Origin: Piscirickettsia litoralis
GTDB taxonomy: Bacteria > Pseudomonadota > Gammaproteobacteria > Piscirickettsiales > Piscirickettsiaceae
NCBI RefSeq assembly: GCF_001720395.1
Contig: NZ_MDTU01000001.1
Location: 2,556,509-2,620,283 of the forward strand
Length of the DNA stretch: 63,775 nucleotides
Direction of reading: 5' to 3'
Shown here: positions 39,625 through 48,403 of the stretch, in pieces
Layout of the letters: the number at the start of each line of letters is the position of its first letter
Position numbering within the stretch: the first letter of the stretch is position 1
The notes under the pieces: model-generated
Databases searched by the model: none
Told to the model about the DNA's origin: nothing
What the model saw: the letters and a program-made list of their open reading frames with translations, nothing else
Program-made: the position numbers and the translations under genes

Positions 39625-40920
39625 ATGAACATCTGTCTGCCGCGTCTCATTTTAGCGCGGCATTTGTATTTAGGCTTGAGTGGTGGCATTGATTCACGTG
39701 TGCTTTTAACTGCTTTCATTCAACTCTCAGCACGCTACCCAAAACATACGCTTACTGATAAATTAACGGTGGTTCATATTCATCATGGCTTGAATAAAAA
39801 AGCCGATGGCTGGGCGATGCATTGCCAAAAGCTTTGTGAGCAATATGGTATTCATTTTATTTGTGAAAAAGTGAGCTTAACTGACTTTTCTTTGGGTGTA
39901 GAAGCGGCTGCACGCAAAGCTCGCTATGCTGTTTTTCAAAACTTAATGACACAAAATGATGTTTTGTTATTAGGTCAGCATAGTGATGATCAGGTTGAGA
40001 CTGTTTTATTGCAGCTATTTCGAGGCGCAGGACCACGCGGTTTAGCTGCGATGGCCAAAGAGATGAGTTTCGGTGATGATGGACTATTATTGCGACCGTT
40101 TTTAAAAATCACACAAGCTGATATCGATCATTATGCACGTGATTATAAACTAGATTGGCTGCATGATGATTCGAATGATGATTTAAAATTTGAACGTAAT
40201 TTTTTGCGTCATCAAATTTTGCCTAAGTTAAACCAGCGTTATCCAGCATTACATGAAACAGTCCGTCGTAGCGCCCGTTTATGTGCGGAGCAAGAGGCTT
40301 TGCTCGCTGATTATCTGGAGCAAGACTTAAAAAAACATGGAGTGACAGGGAATAGTAGTCTGGATTTATGTTTTGATCTCACCGGTTTTAATCACTATTC
40401 GGTGATACGTCAAAAAGCGTTGCTGCGCGCTTGGCTTTCGAGTTGCCAGGTCTTGATGCCGAGTGAAGTGAAACTAGAACATATGCTCACCGATGTGTGT
40501 GCGGCTAAGATCGATGCTGAACCTGAAATAAAGTGGGGAAACTGGTCATTGAGGCGCTATCGTCACCAGCTATATTTATTGGACCAGATCAAGCTTGATG
40601 CCATGAATAATGCGAATATAAATATGCAAGATCAGCCGTGGCAGGGTGAAAAGTTAACACTGAAAAGCGGACAAGTTATCTCGAATCAGGATCTTATTCA
40701 TTTAGGCGTTAATTTAGGCGACTGGGATTGGCAGGGCGTGACGATAGGCTATCGTCAGGGCGGTGAGCGCTTTCACCCCCAAGGACGCAACCATTCTCAG
40801 CCTTTAAAAAAGTTTTTGCAAGAGTGCCATATTCCACCTTGGCAGCGCAATAAATTAATTTTGGTTAAACGTGATCAGAAAGTATTGGCTATTTTAGGGA
40901 TTGCCCTGGCAGCGCTTTGA
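39625..40920 (+). CDS. tilS: tRNA(Ile)-lysidine synthase
   Basis: TilS changes C34 of the CAU-anticodon tRNA(Ile) to lysidine so it reads AUA. The PP-loop LGLSGGIDSRVLL lies near the N-terminus, followed by HIHHGLNKKADGW and GQHSDDQVETVLLQLFRG. The C-terminal domains run to GERFHPQGRNHSQPLKKFLQ. The ATG at 39625 gives 431 residues, nearly the E. coli length of 432. An open frame continues upstream into accA, and GTG 39556 would add 23 residues, so the start is uncertain. Confidence 0.93.
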   Translation: MNICLPRLILARHLYLGLSGGIDSRVLLTAFIQLSARYPKHTLTDKLTVVHIHHGLNKKADGWAMHCQKLCEQYGIHFICEKVSLTDFSLGVEAAARKARYAVFQNLMTQNDVLLLGQHSDDQVETVLLQLFRGAGPRGLAAMAKEMSFGDDGLLLRPFLKITQADIDHYARDYKLDWLHDDSNDDLKFERNFLRHQILPKLNQRYPALHETVRRSARLCAEQEALLADYLEQDLKKHGVTGNSSLDLCFDLTGFNHYSVIRQKALLRAWLSSCQVLMPSEVKLEHMLTDVCAAKIDAEPEIKWGNWSLRRYRHQLYLLDQIKLDAMNNANINMQDQPWQGEKLTLKSGQVISNQDLIHLGVNLGDWDWQGVTIGYRQGGERFHPQGRNHSQPLKKFLQECHIPPWQRNKLILVKRDQKVLAILGIALAAL

Positions 40921-40932
40921 TCAATCTGGATT

Positions 40933-40961
40933 TTGACGATTGCGCTGCACAATAGTATGAT
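40933..40961 (+). promoter_or_regulatory. Promoter of the SulP transporter gene
   Basis: TTGACG (40933-40938) and TATGAT (40956-40961), 17 bases apart, form a strong sigma-70 promoter just after the tilS stop. The predicted start is near 40968, leaving a leader of about 60 bases. Confidence 0.7.
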
Positions 40962-41029
40962 AAGCGGTCGAATTTTCTCGAACTCTTGATTTCACTGAAC
41001 TAACCCATTGATAAAAAAGGGACCTAAAT

Positions 41030-42559
41030 ATGTTAGGGCTGATTAAGCGCAAAACTGCGAGTGTAAAAGATGAGTTATTGTCCGGAATTACTGTGGCAAT
41101 GGCTTTAGTACCGGAGGCCGTCGCCTTTTCTCTAGTTGCTCATGTTGCACCCTTAGTGGGCTTATATGCTGCGTTTATCATGTGTACGTTAGCGGCTGTT
41201 TTAGGGGGACGACCTGGCATGATCTCTGGGGCGACAGGCTCTATGGCGGTGGTCATTGTTAGCCTCGTTGCACAATATCCTGGATGGCAAGGACTGCAAT
41301 ACCTCTTTGTAACCATTATTATGACTGGAATTTTGGAGATTTTAGTCGGTGTGTTCCGTTTAGGGCGGGTTGTGCGTATGTTGCCACAGCCGGTGATGTT
41401 TGGTTTTGTTAATGGCCTTGCCATTGTTATTTTCTTAGCACAATTGCACCAATTTCAGTTTAAAGGTGCGAATGATATTATGCAATGGGTCAGTGGTAGC
41501 TCGCTTTATGTCATGTTAGCTTTAGTTGCCGTGACGATGCTGATTGTGCACTTTTTGCCAAAAATCACACGCTTATTGCCTTCTGCGCTGGCTGCGATTT
41601 TAGTGATTACAGCCATTGTGCATATTTTCGGCTTGGATACACGCACTGTCGGTGATTTAGCCTCGACGGCAGGGGGCTTTCCTAAGTTTCATGTGCCGGA
41701 TGTGGTGCTCAGTTGGGAGACGATTAAAATCTGTCTGCCTTATGCGGTAATTCTAGCGATTGTCGGCCTCACTGAATCTCTAATGACTTTATCTTTAATT
41801 GATGAGTTAACCGAAACGCGTGGGCAGGAAAACCGTGAGTGTGTCGCTCAAGGTGTGGCAAATGTAACCTGTGGTTTTTTTGGCGGTATGGGGGGCTGTG
41901 CGATGATCGGTCAGAGTATGATTAATGTTAGCTCTGGTGCGCGTCGTCGTTTGTCAGGAATTGTTGCAGGTTTAGGGCTGTTAGCAATTATTCTTGGTGC
42001 TTCTCCCTTGATTGCTCAGATTCCACTGGCGGCTCTAGTCGGTATTATGTTTATGGTGGTGATTGGAACCTTTGAGTGGTCGAGCTTTCGTATTTTGCAT
42101 AGAATCCCGAAAATCGATGCCTTTGTATTAATTTTAGTTTCAGCAGTGACGGTTTTTACCAATTTGGCAACAGCGGTGATTGTCGGGGTGATCGTTGCCG
42201 CTTTGGCTTTTGCTTGGAAAAGTGCCAAGCATACTCACTCTAAAACCTATATTAATGAATCAGGCAGTAAAGTTTATCAGCTAGAAGGACCATTATTTTT
42301 CGCATCGGTATCGAGTTTTAAAGCACTATTTACTCCAAACGAAGACCCACAAGATGTGATTGTTGATTTTGATAATTCGCGTGTCTGTGATCATTCTGCA
42401 CTAGAAGCGATTAATCAGCTAGCCGAGCGCTATGATGCGGCAGGCAAAACTTTACACCTAAAGCACTTAAGTCCAGACTGCCGAGCTTTATTGTCTAAGG
42501 CCAAAAATAAAGTTGAAGTGAATGTCTTAGAGGATCCGACTTATCACGTTGCTGATTGA
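41030..42559 (+). CDS. SulP-family anion transporter with STAS domain
   Basis: The 509-residue inner-membrane protein has about 10-12 membrane segments over residues 20-400, beginning DELLSGITVAMALVPEAVAF, the SulP signature region. GATGSMAVVI and the later GGMGGCAMIGQSMIN are conserved core helices. A cytoplasmic STAS domain occupies about 400-500 (GPLFFASVSSFKALF, DNSRVCDHSALEAI). Family members carry sulfate, bicarbonate or other anions; the substrate cannot be told here. It has its own promoter and terminator, so it is probably a single-gene unit. Confidence 0.9.
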   Translation: MLGLIKRKTASVKDELLSGITVAMALVPEAVAFSLVAHVAPLVGLYAAFIMCTLAAVLGGRPGMISGATGSMAVVIVSLVAQYPGWQGLQYLFVTIIMTGILEILVGVFRLGRVVRMLPQPVMFGFVNGLAIVIFLAQLHQFQFKGANDIMQWVSGSSLYVMLALVAVTMLIVHFLPKITRLLPSALAAILVITAIVHIFGLDTRTVGDLASTAGGFPKFHVPDVVLSWETIKICLPYAVILAIVGLTESLMTLSLIDELTETRGQENRECVAQGVANVTCGFFGGMGGCAMIGQSMINVSSGARRRLSGIVAGLGLLAIILGASPLIAQIPLAALVGIMFMVVIGTFEWSSFRILHRIPKIDAFVLILVSAVTVFTNLATAVIVGVIVAALAFAWKSAKHTHSKTYINESGSKVYQLEGPLFFASVSSFKALFTPNEDPQDVIVDFDNSRVCDHSALEAINQLAERYDAAGKTLHLKHLSPDCRALLSKAKNKVEVNVLEDPTYHVAD

Positions 42560-42578
42560 AAAATAGGCTTAATTTTAT

Positions 42579-42612
42579 AAAAAGGGGGGCTTTAAAATCC
42601 CCCTTTTTGTTT
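42579..42612. terminator. Bidirectional terminator between the SulP gene and cdd
   Basis: AAAAAGGGGG (42579-42588) pairs perfectly with CCCCCTTTTT (42599-42608), loop of ten. T runs follow on both strands, so it can end the plus-strand transporter gene and the minus-strand cdd, whose stop is at 42615. Confidence 0.88.
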
Positions 42613-42614
42613 TA

Positions 42615-43019
42615 CTATATGGTTTTATTTTTTTGATACTCTTCGGCGGTATAGCCCAATGGAAATAAGTCACTAAAGGGCAGGTGTTTTTCTTCACCTT
42701 CTTCATTGCCGATGATGATTTCTGTGCTCGGTGTTGCAAATTCACTAATCACTTGACGACACAGACCACAGGGGGGCCAGCCGGCGCGAGTGTAAATATA
42801 GACTTTGTCGATATGTGCTTTGCCTTGCTTGCTAATCATTTGAGCGATGGCTGAGCGTTCGGCACAAATTGTTGCACCAAAACTACTGTTTTCTATATTG
42901 CAGCCGCTGTAGATTTGGTCGTTTGTGGTAAGAACAGCGCTACCGACTTTGGCTTCTGAATAAGGAGAATAAGCGCGATTTGCGGCGGTGATGGCATGTT
43001 GACGTAGAGTATTTATCAC
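42615..43019 (-). CDS. cdd: Cytidine deaminase
   Basis: Cdd deaminates cytidine and deoxycytidine to uridine forms in pyrimidine salvage. The zinc site is CNIENSSFGATICAERSAI (Cys and catalytic Glu) with PPCGLCRQVI giving two more cysteines. At 134 residues it is the short tetrameric type found in Bacillus, not the 294-residue E. coli form. The GTG start at 43019 follows GAGGG. Confidence 0.95.
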   Translation of the reverse strand: MINTLRQHAITAANRAYSPYSEAKVGSAVLTTNDQIYSGCNIENSSFGATICAERSAIAQMISKQGKAHIDKVYIYTRAGWPPCGLCRQVISEFATPSTEIIIGNEEGEEKHLPFSDLFPLGYTAEEYQKNKTI

Positions 43020-43241
43020 GAGTTGCCCTCTATAAAGTCAATTTGGGCGGACCATTCTACGGATAAATTGATCTAGAGTAAAGTGTAAGTTAGAAGATGA
43101 CTGAATTGAGACTGCTGACAGAAGTCTTGAAGAAGGGGTTGAACATCGCCGTATTTTAAAGTCTATAAGCGATAATACTTTCTTTTAGGTAATGTAATCG
43201 CATACAAATAAAGTTGTATGTCAATTGATTATGCCGTTATT

Positions 43242-43675
43242 TTACTTTAAAAACCTAAAGTCGATAGAACCTTCACTTTCAAGACCTTTAAGTTCTTTCA
43301 TAAATTGTTGAAGTAAGTTTTTTAGGCTGACTAATCCGCTTAAATTATTTTCTTTATTTGTTACGGGTAAACATGAAATGTTGTGTTCTAACATGAGCTG
43401 AATGGATTTATAAATTGAGGTTTTTTCGGATACACAAATAGGATCGCTTGTCATAATCTCGCTTGCACACTTTTCCTTACTATCGGTTGCTCCAAGAGCG
43501 TTAAGTATATCGCGGTCGGAGATTACGCCGGCAATATTACCTGCATCCATTACAACTAAATGGCTGAATTTTTTTTCTTTCAAAAAAATCATATATCCTC
43601 TCGATTGGTGTATCCTTGGTTGTTGTTATTGCCGGAGAGGTCATAATATCTTCAATAATCTTACTTTTTTTTCAT
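43242..43675 (-). pseudogene. CBS-pair protein with two frameshifts
   Basis: The repaired protein is 143 residues made of two CBS domains. The readable C-terminal part has FSHLVVMDAGNIAGVISDRD and a second CBS starting ASEIMTSDPICVSEKTS. Upstream in another frame lies the missing start of the first CBS, KIIEDIMTSPAITTTKDTPIE. It rejoins if one base is removed within 43569-43588 (runs of eight and seven). A second extra A in eight (plus-strand T run 43665-43672) separates the ATG at 43675, which has an AGGT site, from this frame. CBS pairs usually bind adenine nucleotides. Two lesions raise the odds of a real pseudogene. Neighbours are a universal stress protein and an RNA nuclease gene. Confidence 0.7.
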
Positions 43676-43799
43676 ATTTTAAATACCTATTATAACTGCA
43701 GATATTATATTTTTTAGCATAAATGATAAGCATCAGCCAACAAAAGTTAAAATTAGCAGTAAGAGAGCAAGTTAAGGGTTAATCATTGATTTAAGACTC

Positions 43800-44106
43800 T
43801 TAATCAGTTTTTTCAGTTATTTCAATATGATTAACATGCGAGTCTATTGGCTCTAACTCAGATGTATAACAACCAACTTCTCCAAGGGGTTCGTCACCTA
43901 ATGGGTAAAATTTTAGGTTATCTTCGTCTGATTTTTCATTATCATTAGCATTTGGCGGGTGCAAAAAAAGCGTTCAACTCTAGTAAACCATCTTTTGTTA
44001 TGGATAACTGTACCAGTTTTTTGCCTTTTCCAATGGCTTTAAGCACTACGTTTTCGACTGCAGGCTTAGCTCTGTCTATTTTTTTAAAAGCAAGTTCATT
44101 GCTCAT
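43800..44106 (-). CDS. Small acidic protein of unknown function (frameshifted here)
   Basis: An ATG at 44106 with a good AGGAG site begins MSNELAFKKIDRAKPAVENV; the first frame stops after 52 codons. Removing one T from the seven-T run of the coding strand (plus-strand A run 43963-43969) continues the protein as NAFLHPPNANDNEKSDEDN and on to a stop, 101 residues in all. The first half is basic and the second strongly acidic. No family is recognised. Neither half alone looks like a whole gene of this size, but the second half being open could be chance. It lies between the CBS-pair and universal stress genes, same strand. Confidence 0.45.
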
Positions 44107-44147
44107 ACATTACTCCTAATATTGCCAATAGAATAGAGTGATATTGG

Positions 44148-44573
44148 CTATTTTTGGTTTTTATCGTTATCAATGATTAACACATCACACTGAGCTTTAT
44201 TAACAACGTAATTTGTTGTTGCTCCTAACATCTCTAGCCAGTTATGTCGATGACTGTTAAGTATAATTAAGTCTATATTGGCTTTTTCTGCAAACATTAA
44301 AATTACTTCTTTAGGACTTCCCTCTATCACGTATTGATCACTTTTTGGTATGCCAAGCGCTTTAGCTATTTTCATTATTTCTGCTTTCGATGTGTCCAAA
44401 ATTTCTTCATAAAGTTTAGCGCTTCCCATCGCTAAGTCGCTTATTGAATCTGGTGCAACATGAAGTAGACTAAATTTATCACTTAGGGCACGTGATAAAT
44501 CTAAGGCTTTTCTCACATTATGAAGACTACCATCGTCAATGTCTGTTGCAAAAAGTATATGTCGGTATTGCAT
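44148..44573 (-). CDS. Universal stress protein (UspA family)
   Basis: The 141-residue single Usp domain begins YRHILFATDIDDGSLHNVRKALDLS and has FSLLHVAPDS in the second strand. The C-terminal ATP-binding region is partly kept: LIILNSHRHNWLEMLGATTNYVVNKAQCDVLII, where canonical ATP-binding Usps have G-2x-G-9x-G-S/T. Here the glycines are mostly absent, so it may be a non-ATP-binding UspA type. It heads a minus-strand group with the small acidic gene and the CBS gene; together with the downstream-plus RNA nuclease this suggests stress or low-oxygen physiology, which is inference. Confidence 0.88.
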   Translation of the reverse strand: MQYRHILFATDIDDGSLHNVRKALDLSRALSDKFSLLHVAPDSISDLAMGSAKLYEEILDTSKAEIMKIAKALGIPKSDQYVIEGSPKEVILMFAEKANIDLIILNSHRHNWLEMLGATTNYVVNKAQCDVLIIDNDKNQK

Positions 44574-44625
44574 ATCTCAAACCTCTCTCATTTGATTATA
44601 CGCCTTTATTTCATTGACATCATGA

Positions 44626-44835
44626 TTAAGTGAGAAGTGTGACCAGTAGCCATGAAGCTGGAATAGCTGCTAAATTTAGTAATAGCCAGGCTTTAATCAT
44701 TTGGGTTTGCTGAACCTGTCCGGTGCTGTAGGCTAGGGCATTAGGAGATGTTGCGACAGGCAATATAAAAGCACATGTTGCTGCTATGCTGACTCCAAAA
44801 ACAACAGAGTGGGCGACTGTCGGATTAAATTTGGT
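44626..44835 (-). pseudogene. 3' remnant of a DASS/SLC13-type anion:sodium symporter
   Basis: A 69-codon open stretch without a start reads VFGVSIAATCAFILPVATSP, then NALAYSTGQV and KAWLLLNLAAIPASWLLVTL before a stop. The CAFILPVATxPNA pattern is the conserved C-terminal helix-hairpin of divalent anion:sodium symporters (citrate, dicarboxylates). An in-frame stop lies seven codons upstream of the conserved part, and no continuation is seen in other frames, so the gene has lost over 80 percent of its length. It points to deletion next to the stress gene cluster. Confidence 0.7.
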
Positions 44836-45002
44836 TTAATTGCTTATTGTAGTAAAGAGAAGGGAGTTTGTGATGGGAGTACTATTAAAGGGGTGAATAA
44901 ATTAATTTGCTTGAGGCATGTAGAGAGCAATAAGGCTCCTAGCTTTTTCTTTTTCATTGAGAATAATATGTATATATATTACTCATATCATTTGGAGATA
45001 TG

Positions 45003-46359
45003 ATGAAATTAACATTTCTGGGCGCTACAGGAACAGTAACTGGTTCAAAGTATCTCATTGAAGAGGAGCGGACTAGAATTCTGGTGGATTGTGGACTATT
45101 TCAAGGATATAAAAAACTACGTCTTAAAAACTGGGAGCCTCTACCCTTTGATGCTTCACAGCTTGATGCGGTCATATTGACTCATGCACATATTGATCAC
45201 AGTGGCTATATTCCTCTTTTAGTAAAACAAGGGTTCAATGGGAAAATTTATTGCTCTGAAGCAACATTTAGCCTCTGTCGCATATTATTGCCAGATAGCG
45301 GTTATCTGCAAGAAGAAGATGCTAGACGAGCAAATAAATATGGATATACCAAGCATAAGGTTGCGCTGCCATTGTATACAAAAGACGAAGCCGAACATTC
45401 ACTTAATTTTTTTCACACAGTTAGTTTTGGTAAGCCGCAGTATATAACTGATGAATTACATTTTACATTGTCTCGCTCAGGGCACATTCTTGGGTCAGCT
45501 TTTATTAGCTTGTCAAATGATCAGGATACAGTAACTTTTTCGGGTGACTTAGGACGAAGTAGTGATCCCATTATGCATTCGCCAGCAAGGTTGCAACAAA
45601 CTGACTATTTATTAATAGAATCGACTTACGGCGATAGACTACATAGTCTAACTGATCCAGCTTTAGAGATTGGTGAAATTATAACTAAAACTATTGCTAG
45701 AGGCGGCAGTATACTAATTCCTGCGTTTGCCGTAGGTCGGACTCAGTCAATTCTTTACTATATTTATAAATTAAAAGAAGCTGGTGAGTTTACTCATATT
45801 CCAGTATTTCTTGATAGCCCTATGGCTATTAATGCAACCAAATTGCTTGATCAGTTTAAAAATGAGCATAAGCTTGATGAAAAAATCATGCCAAGCTGTT
45901 TGTAATATAGCTAGATATGTCACGACGATTGAGGAATCAAAAAGCATCAATTTATCCCCTATGCCAAAAATTATTATTTCTGCTAGTGGGATGGCAAGTG
46001 GCGGACGTGTATTACACCACTTAAAAAGTCTAGTCGGCGATCACCGCAATACAATTTTATTTGCAGGCTATCAGGCGGGCGGAACTCGTGGCGATAGGAT
46101 GGTTAAAGGAGAGAGTAAAATTAAAATTCATGGTGATATGCACCTCATAAAAGCGAGGGTGGTGAATCTTAGCAATTTATCGGCTCATGCAGACTACAAT
46201 GAAATATTGTTCTGGCTGAGTAATTTTAAGAAAGCACCAAAGAAAGTTTATATTACACATGGAGAGCCTGAGGCTGCGCAATGTCTATGCGAAAAAATAA
46301 TTAAAAAATTTAACTGGAATGTTTTAATTCCTGAATATTTGCAGTCAGTTGATATTTAA
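45003..46359 (+). CDS. Metallo-beta-lactamase/beta-CASP RNA hydrolase (frameshifted here)
   Basis: The repaired 451-residue protein is a YSH1/CPSF-like beta-CASP nuclease. The metallo-beta-lactamase core has THAHIDHSGY (HxHxDH), SGHILGSAF and FSGDLGR; the beta-CASP part has IPAFAVGRTQ, FLDSPMAINAT and ISASGMASGGRVLHHLK. The final motif ITHGEPEAA and NLSAHADY complete the site. The frame breaks in six A at 45880-45885; five A join HKLDEK to SCQAVCNIARYVTTIEESK. The second ATG (45003) is better placed after GGAG than the first (45000). RNA processing or decay is the family role; the target is unknown. Confidence 0.85.
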
Positions 46360-46462
46360 AAAATATTGATTACTGTTTGTTATATGGACGATCCTTGGGT
46401 ATGCGGTATGATGTTTGTCTAAAGCATGCAAGGCGACAAAATATGCAACTCTTAAATACTAA

Positions 46463-46610
46463 ATTGAAACAATGCCTATGAATTACATATCTTAGCTCAT
46501 ACATAGAGTCGGCCTGGAAATACTCCAGTGCCGATGCATATATACCACATTTTTCTTTTTTTCGTAAAGAGTGGTTCATTTTAATTGAAACGATACATAT
46601 GAATTACATA
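46463..46610 (+). repeat. Two imperfect 27-base direct repeats
   Basis: ATTGAAACAATGCCTATGAA-type sequence at 46463-46489 recurs at 46584-46610 with 24 of 27 bases identical, start to start 121 bases. The spacer is not repeated. No third copy was seen nearby. Confidence 0.6.
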
Positions 46611-46612
46611 GT

Positions 46613-46762
46613 TTAAAGATCAGAAGATAAACTTAAATAGTTTTCTTGAGGACTTTCGCTTAATGACTGATCTAGATCTAGGAAAATTGTTACTGCTTGC
46701 TTGTGAGATTTAGAATTACGATAACGAGGAAATGAGACATATGAAGATTGTGTATTTTTCAT
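46613..46762 (-). CDS. Possible 49-residue protein of unknown function
   Basis: A short frame begins MKNTQSSYVSFPRYRNSKSH and ends with an acidic, serine-rich tail. It lies 22 bases downstream of the 46785-47096 gene on the same strand. The ribosome site is weak. It is too short to judge; it is listed because it fills most of an otherwise unexplained gap. Confidence 0.25.
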   Translation of the reverse strand: MKNTQSSYVSFPRYRNSKSHKQAVTIFLDLDQSLSESPQENYLSLSSDL

Positions 46763-46784
46763 GGTGGTCTTTTTGTATCAAAAT

Positions 46785-47096
46785 TTATAATTGCGCTAAA
46801 AATATTTCCACTTTTATTTTCGTTAAAAAATTTCTAATTGTTGTGCCTCTTCCTAATGAATTATGAAGTTTATCACTCCATTGCGTTAGAAAATCTTTTA
46901 AAGATTGGACGCTATCAAAGTCCTTTACTTTTAAAATCTCCCATTTCATCCTTTCTAGTAAGTGAATTCGCATACTCCTTTTGTCTTTCGTTGATTTCCA
47001 TCTCCGTTTTTCATTGTTAAGTTTATTTTGAATATCTTCTTTAATCCCGTCAATTTTGTCAGCAACTAGATATTTTAACTCTGTAGGTATAGCCAT
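46785..47096 (-). CDS. Unknown small basic helical protein
   Basis: The 103-residue protein is not recognised. It is highly charged and predicted helical throughout (YLVADKIDGIKEDIQNKL, MRIHLLERMKWEILKVKD, LKDFLTQWSDKLHNSLGRG), with no signal peptide or membrane segment. The AAAGGA ribosome site ten bases before the ATG supports the start. No functional neighbour is evident. Confidence 0.5.
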   Translation of the reverse strand: MAIPTELKYLVADKIDGIKEDIQNKLNNEKRRWKSTKDKRSMRIHLLERMKWEILKVKDFDSVQSLKDFLTQWSDKLHNSLGRGTTIRNFLTKIKVEIFLAQL

Positions 47097-47315
47097 ATTT
47101 TTAAATCCTTTAACCGCAAACTAAAAGTCATGGGACTTGCTTCCTGTGGAGTGCAGTCCTCTTCGAAATTTACTTTCTTACGAAAGTAGTTTATCTATAC
47201 CTTAGGAATGCAAGTTTGGTAATGGGAAAACTACAGCAATATTTAGGTGCTTTTTAGGCTCTGGGCACTCCTACTAAATATGGGTCAAAAGCACAAATCT
47301 GCTGCTTTGCCCTTT

Positions 47316-48191
47316 TTAGAAATTATAAGAAGCACCGATACCGAATGTGAGCAGACGAGTGACACTGTCAGGTTCGGCGGCCAGTGCTAGGGTTGATGGG
47401 GCGAGAGTAACGACGGTGGTTGAACTTTCACCATATTCGAAGCTCTTGTAGCGGATAAAACCGGTAATGCTAAAGTGGTTAGAAATGAAATACATTGCAT
47501 CAAGACCAAATTGATAATAAGGTTTTTGGCCGAGCGCTAGAGTATCTTCAACATGAGTGGCAGGCTCTACGGCACTGAAATCCATCACTGGGTTCAAGGT
47601 AGACCCCGCGCTAATATGTGGAGAAAGTACGAAGCGTGAACCAATTTGTATATCAATTTTTACGCCTATGCCAGCGAAGTAATGCCTATAAATCTCATCA
47701 ATGGCAATCCCTCCAGAGACAGGAGGGGCAATAAGGTGTCGATCCCATTGATAATACCCAAACTCACCATAGGGCGTGAGGTGCAAGTGCGAGCTCATCT
47801 TGATTCGATATCCTAGTTTTCCTGACAGGTTATAAAGAGGACGATTATGGTTGAAGCTAAAAGGAACGGTCGCGCCTCCACTGCTGTATCCGCCATCATA
47901 AGTGTATTCACCGGAATATAAGCTTACATTAGCATGAAGGTAAACATTTTCTACTGTTTTGCTTAAAGAGAGATCAATGCCTGGAACAGTGCCTTGCTCT
48001 TCATTGAAGATACTGCCGTTGAGTGTTTCTTTGTAGTTCATATGCAACCCTGCAATGTTTGCCTGAATATTATTATTGACCTTATCAATTACGGAGTTGC
48101 CCGCAGCGTAGCTCGATAAGCTTATGCCTATTGTGCTGATTAATAAGGTTAAAATGTTAAAGTAGGTTGACTTGCTATATCGTGCCATCAC
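47316..48191 (-). CDS. Outer-membrane beta-barrel protein
   Basis: A signal peptide (ending SYAAG, near residue 31) precedes a 260-residue mature part made of alternating-polarity strands such as VYLHANVSLYSGEYTYDGGY and LHLTPYGEFGYYQWDR. It ends in GIGASYNF, with the C-terminal Phe recognised by the BAM complex. This fits an 8-12 strand barrel of the OmpW/OmpA-barrel or porin-like type; the exact family and any pore function are unknown. It stands alone between unknown genes. Confidence 0.7.
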   Translation of the reverse strand: MMARYSKSTYFNILTLLISTIGISLSSYAAGNSVIDKVNNNIQANIAGLHMNYKETLNGSIFNEEQGTVPGIDLSLSKTVENVYLHANVSLYSGEYTYDGGYSSGGATVPFSFNHNRPLYNLSGKLGYRIKMSSHLHLTPYGEFGYYQWDRHLIAPPVSGGIAIDEIYRHYFAGIGVKIDIQIGSRFVLSPHISAGSTLNPVMDFSAVEPATHVEDTLALGQKPYYQFGLDAMYFISNHFSITGFIRYKSFEYGESSTTVVTLAPSTLALAAEPDSVTRLLTFGIGASYNF

Positions 48192-48403
48192 TCAATCCTT
48201 GAGTTGATCTTCATTGTTAATTGTATCGGCAAGGAAAAAGCAAGGTTGAGTGTTACTATAAAATTTTTTTAATTCAAAGGACTATTTTTGAATTACTGGG
48301 ATGAATGCTATATTGTGTTGGGCTAAATTAGAATTTTAAGATTCTGCTAATGACTGATCATTAGAATGTAGAATAAATTGACGATAGTGAAGGTGGTAAG
48401 ACA

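Noticed and set aside
44809-45003. 64-codon plus-strand frame before the beta-CASP gene
   Set aside because: It overlaps the symporter remnant on the other strand, has no ribosome site and low-complexity composition.
46370-46579. 69-codon minus-strand frame in the repeat-bearing gap
   Set aside because: There is no ribosome site, it contains one repeat copy, and its composition is not gene-like.
46463-46610. CRISPR array suggested by the ATTGAAAC ends shared with many CRISPR repeats
   Set aside because: Only two copies exist, matching sequence lies after rather than before ATTGAAAC, the 94-base spacer is too long, and no cas genes are present.
47171-47188. TACTTTC/GAAAGTA hairpin as a terminator
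   Set aside because: The stem is short and AT-rich, with no T run on either strand.
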